Below, one piece after another: positions 1-5,464 of a DNA stretch of 6,241 bases. Each line of letters starts with the position of its first letter. The stretch's first letter is position 1. The notes under the pieces were generated by a model, which saw only the letters and a list, made by a program, of their open reading frames with translations, searched no databases and was not told the origin of the DNA. Source of the DNA: an uncultured Bacilli bacterium (lineage in GTDB: Bacteria; Bacillota_I; Bacilli_A; RFN20; CAG-826); the NCBI GenBank assembly GCA_905236085.1, contig CAJOOD010000152.1, positions 1-6,241 of the forward strand, read 5' to 3'. Position numbers and translations under genes: made by a program.

Positions 1-74
1 TGGAGCAGGTGACGGGAATCGGACCCGCATAACTAGCTTGGAAGGCTAGTGTTCTACCACTGAACTACACCTGC
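1..74 (-). tRNA. tRNA-Gly (anticodon UCC)
   Basis: This is a complete glycine tRNA on the minus strand. The 7-bp acceptor stem (GCAGGTG with CACCTGC) is followed by an encoded TCCA end. The D arm (GTTC/GAAC) has the conserved GG in its loop. The anticodon stem CTAGC/GCTAG closes the loop CTTCCAA, so the anticodon is UCC, which reads GGA/GGG and possibly all GGN codons in a reduced genome. The variable loop is 4 nt, and the T stem GCGGG/CCCGT includes one G-U pair. The T-loop reads TCCGATT, so position 55 (plus-strand base 22) is C instead of the almost universal U that becomes pseudouridine. Otherwise the cloverleaf is intact. More tRNA genes could lie beyond the left edge. Confidence 0.97.
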
Positions 75-95
75 ATAATATTGCAAGCGAAAATT

Positions 96-123
96 ATTAT
101 ACAATAAAGTTTGTTTAAAACAA
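96..123 (-). promoter_or_regulatory. Candidate promoter of the tRNA-Gly gene
   Basis: On the minus strand, a consensus -10 box TATAAT (plus 96-101) lies about 20 bp before the tRNA 5' end. A weak -35 candidate TTGTTT (plus 118-123) sits 16 bp upstream of it. The same bases form a small inverted repeat, TTGTTT-A-AAACAA (111-123). The -10 match and its distance from the tRNA make a promoter plausible. The -35 matches the consensus at only three positions. Confidence 0.5.
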
Positions 124-124
124 G

Positions 125-154
125 CAAAAAATAAAAGCGATCACTTAAGATCGC
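125..154 (-). terminator. Rho-independent terminator after the thioredoxin gene
   Basis: Read on the minus strand, a perfect 6-bp stem GCGATC/GATCGC (plus 149-154 and 137-142) encloses a 6-nt loop TTAAGT. It is followed directly by the U-rich tract TTTTATTTTTT (plus 126-136). The stem begins one base after the thioredoxin stop codon. This is a textbook intrinsic terminator ending the CPBP-TraX-thioredoxin transcript. Its U tract almost touches the candidate -35 box of the tRNA promoter. Confidence 0.9.
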
Positions 155-155
155 C

Positions 156-464
156 TTATTCACCAATAAATTCTAATACTTTAGCTTCTGGTAGATAGCC
201 TTGAGTGCGTTTAACTTCTTGACCGTCTTTTAACAAAACTAAAGTTGGAATAACTTGAACGCCATATTTCATCGCAGCTTCACCGACTTCGTCGACATCA
301 ACCTTAATAATCTTCGCGGCGCTCTTTTTATTAGCCTCAATTCCTTCTAAAACAGGGGCTAACATTTTGCATGGTCCACACCAAGTGGCAAAGAAGTCCA
401 CCAATACGGTGCCGGATGCTATTTCTTCATTGAATTCATTGAAATTTTCGACATGTTTAATCAT
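156..464 (-). CDS. trxA: Thioredoxin
   Basis: This is a cytosolic thiol-disulfide oxidoreductase that passes electrons from thioredoxin reductase to ribonucleotide reductase, peroxiredoxins and oxidised proteins. The 102-residue product is a standard single-domain thioredoxin. It has the WCGPC active site (C29 and C32), the buried acidic residue in LVDFFA (D23), the cis-proline loop VIPT (P73), and the usual C-terminal GY followed by a helix. There is no signal peptide or membrane segment. The start is fixed by an AGGAGG ribosome-binding site 9 bp upstream. It is the last gene of a three-gene minus-strand operon and is followed immediately by a terminator. The adjacent membrane protein genes raise the question of whether it serves them, but a general housekeeping role is the safer call. 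The symbol is the family default; whether the genome has other thioredoxins is not visible here. Confidence 0.95.
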   Translation of the reverse strand: MIKHVENFNEFNEEIASGTVLVDFFATWCGPCKMLAPVLEGIEANKKSAAKIIKVDVDEVGEAAMKYGVQVIPTLVLLKDGQEVKRTQGYLPEAKVLEFIGE

Positions 465-473
465 CTTAAAATT

Positions 474-479
474 CCTCCT
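474..479 (-). promoter_or_regulatory. Ribosome-binding site of trxA, overlapping the TraX stop codon
   Basis: The minus strand reads TAGGAGG here. The TAG is the stop codon of the upstream TraX-family gene, and its last two bases are the first two of the AGGAGG Shine-Dalgarno box. Nine bases separate the box from the trxA ATG at 464. The arrangement predicts co-transcription and possible reinitiation or translational coupling, and it is the strongest RBS in the window. Confidence 0.85.
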
Positions 480-1350
480 ATATAGATAATAACGAAAAAA
501 TTAAATAAATTAAAATCAAATGCACTGGATAATATAAATAAGAAACGATTCTAAACCATTTACTATCATATCCTCTTCGTCCGTTATAAAAGAGTAGAGG
601 AAGAGCGGCAAACATCATATACATCTGTAAGGTGGTATCCCAATAGACAAGTTTAGGGAATACAAATTGTAAGGAGAATTGATAAAATCCAACAATTCCC
701 ACGGCTAGAGCAAATAACAAATTTAGATATATGTGATATGAAGTCGTTTCTTGATGATATTCTGGATTTAAACCTGCAGTCGTATATATAGCGTTTAATA
801 ATTTTCTCACTAGGTAGAATAGTAACGCTAATAGTATCGCCATTAAATCATATTGAGGTCTTAGGAAATATGGAAAGAAATAAACTAGATTGTTGCTTAA
901 TTCATAAGAATATAAGAATAATGACACCACACCAATAACAATTGGTATTAAGCCTAATAATTTCATCCATATTTTCTTTTGATTAAATAGATAAATCATC
1001 AAAACAATTAAAATTAAATCAATGAATATATTACCTTGCCAAATTCTAGTAAATCCTGATATATGATTTAAGGTCAATATTTCTGTAACTAATTGATAAA
1101 GAAATACCGCACTACCAATGATGCCTAAACGAAGAATATATTTACCTATATTCTTGCTGTGCAAAGCACCTTCTACTGCCATAAAGGCATATAAAGGCAT
1201 AGCGATACGACCAATAATTCTTAAAAAATATGCCGCATCATAAGAACCGATACCATAAGATATCATCATAAAACCGATGTGGTCTAAGGTCATAGTGACA
1301 ATCGCTAATACCTTAAGAATAAAACTGTTAGTAAATAGGACTTTCTTCAT
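478..1350 (-). CDS. TraX-family multi-pass membrane protein
   Basis: The 290-residue product is an integral membrane protein with about eight or nine hydrophobic segments. It matches the TraX family, named after the F-plasmid protein that N-acetylates pilin. The characteristic features are TLDHIG near the start (D23, H24), IGRIAMPLYAFMAVEG (R48, E60), the KYILRLG segment (R74), and the C-terminal YNGRRG followed by YYPVHL near the end. Chromosomal TraX relatives are common in Bacillota and their substrates are mostly unknown, so acyl transfer is an inference from the family. An in-frame TTG at 1359 would add three residues. I prefer the ATG at 1350 because AGG lies about 10 bp upstream of it, whereas it would be almost adjacent to the TTG. 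From this start the gene begins one base after the TGA of the CPBP gene, and its own stop lies inside the trxA ribosome-binding site. Confidence 0.85.
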   Translation of the reverse strand: MKKVLFTNSFILKVLAIVTMTLDHIGFMMISYGIGSYDAAYFLRIIGRIAMPLYAFMAVEGALHSKNIGKYILRLGIIGSAVFLYQLVTEILTLNHISGFTRIWQGNIFIDLILIVLMIYLFNQKKIWMKLLGLIPIVIGVVSLFLYSYELSNNLVYFFPYFLRPQYDLMAILLALLFYLVRKLLNAIYTTAGLNPEYHQETTSYHIYLNLLFALAVGIVGFYQFSLQFVFPKLVYWDTTLQMYMMFAALPLLFYNGRRGYDSKWFRIVSYLYYPVHLILIYLIFSLLSI

Positions 1351-1351
1351 A

Positions 1352-2182
1352 TCATGCAAACCTAGCCATTATTAATTGAAGCAACATCGCGGTGACATTA
1401 TTAGCAATGTGAGCGATGAGTGATGTTGATAAAGAAAATTTATCATAAGCAAAAGTTAATAGGAAGCCTGCAATCACATAAGTCGGTAGGGCTAATAATT
1501 CTACTCTTAAGGCTTCAGGATTAGCAAAAGATGAGAAATCAAAGTGAATGCTAGCAAAGATGATTATTGTCAAAATATATGCTAAAACCCGGTTAATTCT
1601 TTTAAAAAAGGTGAATAATCCTAATCGATAAGTTAATTCTTCGCATATTGGACCAACAATACCAAATATCAATAAAGAAGCAACCGGATAAATAGAAACA
1701 ATACTTTCAATAGCTCCTTCATTGTTATTAACGCTTTGAGGCTGTTTTAATATTACGTAGACAATTAAATTATAAATGAAATTGGAGGCTAACATCATGC
1801 CAAGGAAAGCAAAACCCATCGCGATGTTTTTACCAGACTTAAATCCATTAAATATATCTTTAATATGTGGGAATATAATAGGAATTAAAGCCCCTAATAC
1901 AACAAGATAAGCAATAGAATTAATGATAATAGAAGCTAGATATACATCTAAACCAGAATTAGCAAAAATAGAAGATAATATGCTTCCAAGCACACTTAAA
2001 CCAAAAAATCCAATGAGAAATAATCCTAATTGTGAAGGCCATGAAAGCCATAAGGTTTTAGGATCAATTTTTAATTCATTAAATTTATCATTCGCGCTGA
2101 GACATACTGGACATGTTTTTCTTGTAACATCATAACGAGAATGACAATTATAACATTCGTTCTTTTTAAACAGGTTAGCCAT
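1352..2182 (-). CDS. CPBP-family intramembrane metalloprotease with N-terminal zinc ribbon
   Basis: The 276-residue product begins with a probable zinc ribbon (CxxC at C10/C13 and C24/C27), then a short linker and about seven hydrophobic segments. The second half carries the CPBP (CAAX protease and bacteriocin-processing; Abi/Rce1-like) motifs in order: EExxxR at E181-E182-R186, FxxxH at F209-H213, and HxxxN at H258-N262. All expected catalytic and metal-site residues are present, so it should be an active membrane-embedded endopeptidase. The substrate is unknown; family members process prenylated proteins or peptides, confer bacteriocin self-immunity, or regulate membrane proteins. Any later start would destroy the zinc ribbon, so the ATG at 2182 is chosen even though no clear Shine-Dalgarno lies upstream. 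It is the first gene of the minus-strand operon, one base before the TraX gene. Confidence 0.9.
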   Translation of the reverse strand: MANLFKKNECYNCHSRYDVTRKTCPVCLSANDKFNELKIDPKTLWLSWPSQLGLFLIGFFGLSVLGSILSSIFANSGLDVYLASIIINSIAYLVVLGALIPIIFPHIKDIFNGFKSGKNIAMGFAFLGMMLASNFIYNLIVYVILKQPQSVNNNEGAIESIVSIYPVASLLIFGIVGPICEELTYRLGLFTFFKRINRVLAYILTIIIFASIHFDFSSFANPEALRVELLALPTYVIAGFLLTFAYDKFSLSTSLIAHIANNVTAMLLQLIMARFA

Positions 2183-2224
2183 AAAATAATGATAAAAAAT
2201 TACGTAGTGCTAATCAACAATAAA

Positions 2225-2253
2225 ATTATAAGCAAAAATATTATTTTTGTTTT
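2225..2253 (-). promoter_or_regulatory. Candidate promoter of the CPBP-TraX-trxA operon
   Basis: On the minus strand, a perfect TATAAT (plus 2225-2230) lies about 40 bp upstream of the CPBP start codon. At a 17-bp spacing the -35 position reads AAAACA (plus 2248-2253), a poor match. The preceding TTTTTGCT resembles an extended -10, but the TG is one base too far away. It is supported mainly by the -10 box and by its position in the only sizeable gap before the operon. Confidence 0.4.
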
Positions 2254-2256
2254 GCT
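2231..2256. repeat. Nested inverted repeat in the divergent promoter region
   Basis: AGCAAAA (2231-2237) is mirrored by TTTTGCT (2250-2256). Inside this, CAAAAATA-T-TATTTTTG (2233-2249) is a perfect 8-bp inverted repeat around one central base. It lies between the divergent genes, directly upstream of the minus-strand -10 box and overlapping the candidate -35 positions of both directions. It could be an operator for a dimeric regulator. In sequence this AT-rich, chance is a real alternative. Confidence 0.35.
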
Positions 2257-2284
2257 ACCTTTTATCAAATAATTGGTATACAAT
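2252..2284 (+). promoter_or_regulatory. Weak candidate promoter of the plus-strand gene cluster
   Basis: The best -10 candidates are overlapping TATACA (2277-2282) and TACAAT (2279-2284), just before the YigZ-family start at 2302. The best -35 match is TTGCTA (2252-2257), but the spacing is 19 or 21 bp, longer than usual. If used, it would give a leader of only about 10 bases, with a weak GGG (2294-2296) five bases before the ATG as the only ribosome-binding signal. Some promoter is expected here because the divergent gene lies behind; the exact elements are uncertain. Confidence 0.3.
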
Positions 2285-2301
2285 TAATCCACTGGGTAAT
2301 T

Positions 2302-2673
2302 ATGTCTATCAAAGTTGAAAAAATATATCAATCCACATTAATTGAGAATAAATCTAAGTTCATATCCATTCTCTATCCATTAAACGATAAAGATGAATAC
2401 AAGAAGATACTTCTAGATTTAAGAAAAGAATATAAAGATGCCACGCATTACTGTTATGCAATGGTGTATGATGGCTACGCTAAATGTGATGATGATGGAG
2501 AACCCAAAGGAACCGCAGGTCACCCAATATTAAAAATATTGCAAACCAAAGATTTAAACCACTCACTGCTTGTGGTGGTTAGATATTTTGGAGGGACCAA
2601 ATTAGGAGCGGGTAAATTATTAAGAACTTATGTTAAAGCCGCCGCGGATGTTGCTAATCAAGTTAATAAATAA
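2302..2673 (+). CDS. YigZ/IMPACT (UPF0029) family protein, N-terminal domain only
   Basis: The 123-residue product is the UPF0029/IMPACT domain found in bacterial YigZ/YvyE and eukaryotic IMPACT, which is thought to act around translation or nucleic-acid binding. It includes DATHYCYAMV (47-56), the DDDGEPKGTAGHP block (63-75), and VVVRYFGGTKLGAGKL (91-106). Residues 73-102 fit the family signature G-x2-hydrophobic pair through RYFGG-x2-LG. YigZ proteins are normally about 200 residues with a second ferredoxin-like domain (DUF1949). Here the protein ends at TYVKAAADV followed by a short tail, and no remnant of the second domain follows in any obvious way. The next gene starts 20 bp later with its ribosome-binding site between. 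It is first in a plus-strand run of four genes. The family call is secure; the molecular function is not. Confidence 0.92.
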   Translation: MSIKVEKIYQSTLIENKSKFISILYPLNDKDEYKKILLDLRKEYKDATHYCYAMVYDGYAKCDDDGEPKGTAGHPILKILQTKDLNHSLLVVVRYFGGTKLGAGKLLRTYVKAAADVANQVNK

Positions 2674-2674
2674 A

Positions 2675-2680
2675 AAGGAG
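2675..2680 (+). promoter_or_regulatory. Ribosome-binding site of the M24 peptidase gene
   Basis: AAGGAG lies one base after the stop codon of the YigZ-family gene and 13 bases before the ATG at 2694, which is longer than the usual 5-10. No other in-frame start lies closer. A second ATG at 2698 is out of frame. The site supports the chosen start and independent translation within a shared transcript. Confidence 0.7.
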
Positions 2681-2693
2681 ATATATAACAAAA

Positions 2694-3965
2694 ATGAATG
2701 AATTTGAATTAAGAAGAGAAAAATTGTTATCTAGGCTTAAAGAAGGGAGCCTAGTTTTAGTTCACGCTGGTACCGCTAAAGTATCAAGTGAAGATGAAAC
2801 CTTCCCATTTGATGTCAATAAGAATTTTTATTACCTAACCGGCATAAAACAAGAAAATTCTGTATTGATGTTAGTTAAAGGTATCGGAGAAAATAAGACC
2901 TACTTATTCATCGATAAATATGATCCCACTAAAGAAAAATGGACAGGAAAACGAATCACTCCTGAAGAAGCAAGCAATACCAGCGGAATCGCTAATATTT
3001 TATTTACTGATGCCCTAGAAACTAAAATTGAGCTGGGATTAGCAAAGAATTCCACATATTTTGGTAAGATAGATAGATTATATATTGATGAAGGAATTGA
3101 ATTAAAAGTAGCGGAAGATTTATTTATGCCTCAGTATCTTGAGATATTAAAAAATAAATACCCTCATCTAGAATTTGTTAATCTTAGACCAGATATGATC
3201 GAACTTAGATTAATCAAATCTCCATATGAAATTGAATGTTTAAGAAAGTCGATTAACCTAACTCAACATGGCATCAATCAAATGCTCATGAATTTAAAAC
3301 CAGGCAAAAGAGAATATCAATTAACTAATATTTTTGATTTCTATGGTCAAGAACAAGATAGAACACCTCTTGCATTTACCACCATATGTGCAACTGGTAA
3401 GAATGCTTGTTGCCTACATTACACCACAGAAATGGATACCATTAAACCTAATGATTTAATCTTGTTTGATTTAGGCTATTCTCTAAACGGATATTCCGCG
3501 GATATATCTAGAACTTTCCCAGTAAGCGGAAAATTTACTGACTTGCAAAGAAAAATTTATGAAACTGTGTTACTATGTAATAAAGCAGTTATCGAATACA
3601 TAAAAGAAGGGCTAACATTAAAAGAATTACAGGAATATGCCTCTAATTTCTTGAAGAACGAATGTGTGCGTTTAGGCTTATTAAAACCAGAAGATAACAT
3701 CTTTAAAGTCTATCCACATAGTGTCTCCCATCATTTAGGTCTTGATACTCATGATATTTCTGATGGTAATAGAAATAGAGAAAAACCTCTAGTTGCCGGT
3801 AATGTTATCACTGTTGAACCAGGATTATATTTTGACGATCTAGGAATTGGAGTCAGAATCGAAGACGATGTCTTAGTCACTAAAACTGGAGCAGAAGTCC
3901 TATCTAAAGATATTAAAAAAGAAGTTAATGATATCGAACAAATGCTTGCGTTCTTAAGAAAGTAG
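2694..3965 (+). CDS. Aminopeptidase P-like M24 metallopeptidase (Xaa-Pro aminopeptidase)
   Basis: This predicted cytosolic dinuclear-metal exopeptidase removes N-terminal residues preceding proline and helps recycle proline-containing peptides. The 423-residue protein has an aminopeptidase P N-terminal domain (about 1-140, with NFYYLTGI at 44-51) and a pita-bread M24 catalytic domain (about 175-415). All five expected metal ligands are present: D259 and D270 (LILFDLG...SADISRTFP), H346 (SHHLGLDTHD), E375 (VEPGLYF) and E390 (VRIEDDV). H242 in LHYTTE and H353 correspond to the substrate-site histidines of E. coli PepP. Length and two-domain layout match PepP (about 440) better than the shorter PepQ/YqhT dipeptidases or methionine aminopeptidase. 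No signal peptide is seen. It lies 20 bp after the YigZ-family gene and 9 bp before glpK. Exact substrate preference within the family cannot be read from the sequence. Confidence 0.93.
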   Translation: MNEFELRREKLLSRLKEGSLVLVHAGTAKVSSEDETFPFDVNKNFYYLTGIKQENSVLMLVKGIGENKTYLFIDKYDPTKEKWTGKRITPEEASNTSGIANILFTDALETKIELGLAKNSTYFGKIDRLYIDEGIELKVAEDLFMPQYLEILKNKYPHLEFVNLRPDMIELRLIKSPYEIECLRKSINLTQHGINQMLMNLKPGKREYQLTNIFDFYGQEQDRTPLAFTTICATGKNACCLHYTTEMDTIKPNDLILFDLGYSLNGYSADISRTFPVSGKFTDLQRKIYETVLLCNKAVIEYIKEGLTLKELQEYASNFLKNECVRLGLLKPEDNIFKVYPHSVSHHLGLDTHDISDGNRNREKPLVAGNVITVEPGLYFDDLGIGVRIEDDVLVTKTGAEVLSKDIKKEVNDIEQMLAFLRK

Positions 3966-3974
3966 GTAAAAAAC

Positions 3975-5450
3975 ATGAACAAATTTATCTTAGCAATTGA
4001 TCAAGGCACAACCTCCACTAGAGCGATATTATTCGATAGAAAATCTATCCCATTATATTCCGCTCAAAGAGAAGTGAAATGTTATTACCCCAATCCTGGT
4101 TGGGTAGAACAAGATCCATTAGAAATATGGGTCTCGGTTATCGATGTGGTAAACGAAGTATTAGTAAAAGCTAATATTACGATGAAAAATATTGATTCCA
4201 TTGGCATCACCAACCAAAGAGAAACTTCAATTGTTTGGGATAAAGATAGTGGTATGCCCGCTCATAGAGCCATTGTCTGGCAATCTAGACAATCCGCAGA
4301 AATATGTGAAAGATTAAATGATAAAAAGGAATTGATTCATTCTAAAACCGGCTTATTAATCAATCCGTATTTCTCCGCCTCTAAGATTAGATTCATCTTA
4401 GATGCTATTCCAGATGGACAAAAGAAGGCTGAATCTGGTCAATTGTTATTTGGTACAGTTGATACTTGGATATTATATAAATTAACCATGGGTGATGTTT
4501 ACGCAACTGATGTCAGCAATGCTTCAAGAACATTACTTTATAATATTCATGAACTCAAATGGGATGAAGAATTATGCAAATTATTTAATATTCCACTTTG
4601 TATGCTCCCAGAAGTTAAACCATCTTCATGTAAATTTGGTTATGCTTCTTTCTTCTCTAATAGTGTTTCTATCTGCGGAATAGCGGGTGACCAACAAGCA
4701 GCCTTATTTGGTCAAACATGTTTTAAAGAAGGCGAATCTAAAAATACATATGGTACTGGTTGCTTCATGTTAACCAATATTGGAGATAAACCAATTTTGT
4801 CAAAAAACGGAATTTTAACCACGATTGGCTGGCAAATTGGCGATAAAATCACTTATGCCTTTGAAGGTTCAGTCTTTATCGGAGGAGCTTTAGTCCAATG
4901 GTTAAGAGATGAAATGGAAATGATTGAATCCGCGAAAGAGAGTGAAAAATTAGCCCTTAAAGAAAAAGATAGCAACGGCATATATATCGTTCCTGCCTTT
5001 GTTGGCCTTGGAACTCCTTATTGGGATAATGAAGCTCGAGGAGCGGTCTTTGGTTTAACTCGTGGCTCAAATAAAAATCAATTTGTTCGCGCTTCATTAG
5101 AAGCTATCGCTTATGAATGCAAAGATGTCTTTGAAGTGATGAAAAAGGAATCTAATTTAGAATTAGCGACCTTAAAAGTCGACGGGGGAGCCACCGCGAA
5201 TAAATATTTGTTACAATTCCAATCTGATATATTACAAACCATCATCAAATTACCAGTATGTTTAGAAACTACCGCTTTAGGTGTGGCTTATCTCTCTGGA
5301 CTTGCTACTGGATATTTTAAATCCCTAGAGGATATTGAATCTTGTCATGAATATCAGATGATATATGAACCAGAAATGGCAAAAAGCGAAGTAAAACGCC
5401 GATATGATGGTTGGAAAAAGGCTGTAGAAGCCACTCGTTTATTTAAATAA
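3975..5450 (+). CDS. glpK: Glycerol kinase
   Basis: Glycerol kinase phosphorylates glycerol with ATP to sn-glycerol 3-phosphate, trapping it for glycolysis or phospholipid synthesis. The 491-residue protein is full length for the FGGY family (about 500). It shows the N-terminal phosphate-binding DQGTTSTRA (9-17), the glycerol-site residues R82/E83 (NQRET), W102 (VWQSRQ) and Y132 (PYFSASK), the catalytic D239 in GIAGDQQAALFG, the ATP-site NTYGTGCFML (257-266), the FGGY signature region from VGLGTPYWD (343-351) to GLTRG, and VDGGATANKYL (402-412). The segment just before GIAGDQQ (216-234) contains no histidine. The residue phosphorylated by HPr in enterococcal GlpK is therefore missing, and the E. 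coli fructose-bisphosphate loop (GGKGGTR-like) is also absent. GTAGGT, overlapping the previous stop, provides a Shine-Dalgarno 8 bp upstream. No glpF, glpO or glpD is adjacent. Confidence 0.97.
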   Translation: MNKFILAIDQGTTSTRAILFDRKSIPLYSAQREVKCYYPNPGWVEQDPLEIWVSVIDVVNEVLVKANITMKNIDSIGITNQRETSIVWDKDSGMPAHRAIVWQSRQSAEICERLNDKKELIHSKTGLLINPYFSASKIRFILDAIPDGQKKAESGQLLFGTVDTWILYKLTMGDVYATDVSNASRTLLYNIHELKWDEELCKLFNIPLCMLPEVKPSSCKFGYASFFSNSVSICGIAGDQQAALFGQTCFKEGESKNTYGTGCFMLTNIGDKPILSKNGILTTIGWQIGDKITYAFEGSVFIGGALVQWLRDEMEMIESAKESEKLALKEKDSNGIYIVPAFVGLGTPYWDNEARGAVFGLTRGSNKNQFVRASLEAIAYECKDVFEVMKKESNLELATLKVDGGATANKYLLQFQSDILQTIIKLPVCLETTALGVAYLSGLATGYFKSLEDIESCHEYQMIYEPEMAKSEVKRRYDGWKKAVEATRLFK

Positions 5451-5464
5451 TTGTTGATATAAAT

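Noticed and set aside
1..74. tRNA-Gly as an integration site for a mobile element
   Set aside because: No integrase gene and no repeat of the tRNA 3' end was seen elsewhere in the window. The tRNA's 3' end points out of the window, so the other side cannot be judged.
478..1350. TraX-family gene as evidence of a conjugative element
   Set aside because: Chromosomal TraX-family proteins are common in Bacillota, and no relaxase, mating-channel gene, integrase or attachment repeat is present in the window.
1352..1354. Possible TGA-as-tryptophan genetic code
   Set aside because: All tryptophans in the clear genes are TGG, and the TGA ends the CPBP gene exactly before the next start codon, so the standard code fits.
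1351..1359. TTG at 1359 as the start of the TraX-family gene
   Set aside because: The AGG ribosome-binding element would be only a base or so from this TTG, whereas the ATG at 1350 has a sensible spacing and gives the usual one-base gene junction.
1923..2135. Open frame on the plus strand opposite the CPBP gene
   Set aside because: It lies wholly antisense to a well-supported protease gene, has no ribosome-binding site, and the product resembles no family I recognise.
3749..3982. Open frame on the minus strand over the end of the M24 gene
   Set aside because: It is antisense to the conserved metal-ligand region of the peptidase, with a low-complexity serine/leucine-rich product typical of a reverse-strand shadow.
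4492..4683. Second open frame inside glpK on the same strand
   Set aside because: It is out of frame within a highly conserved gene, and the glpK frame is intact throughout.
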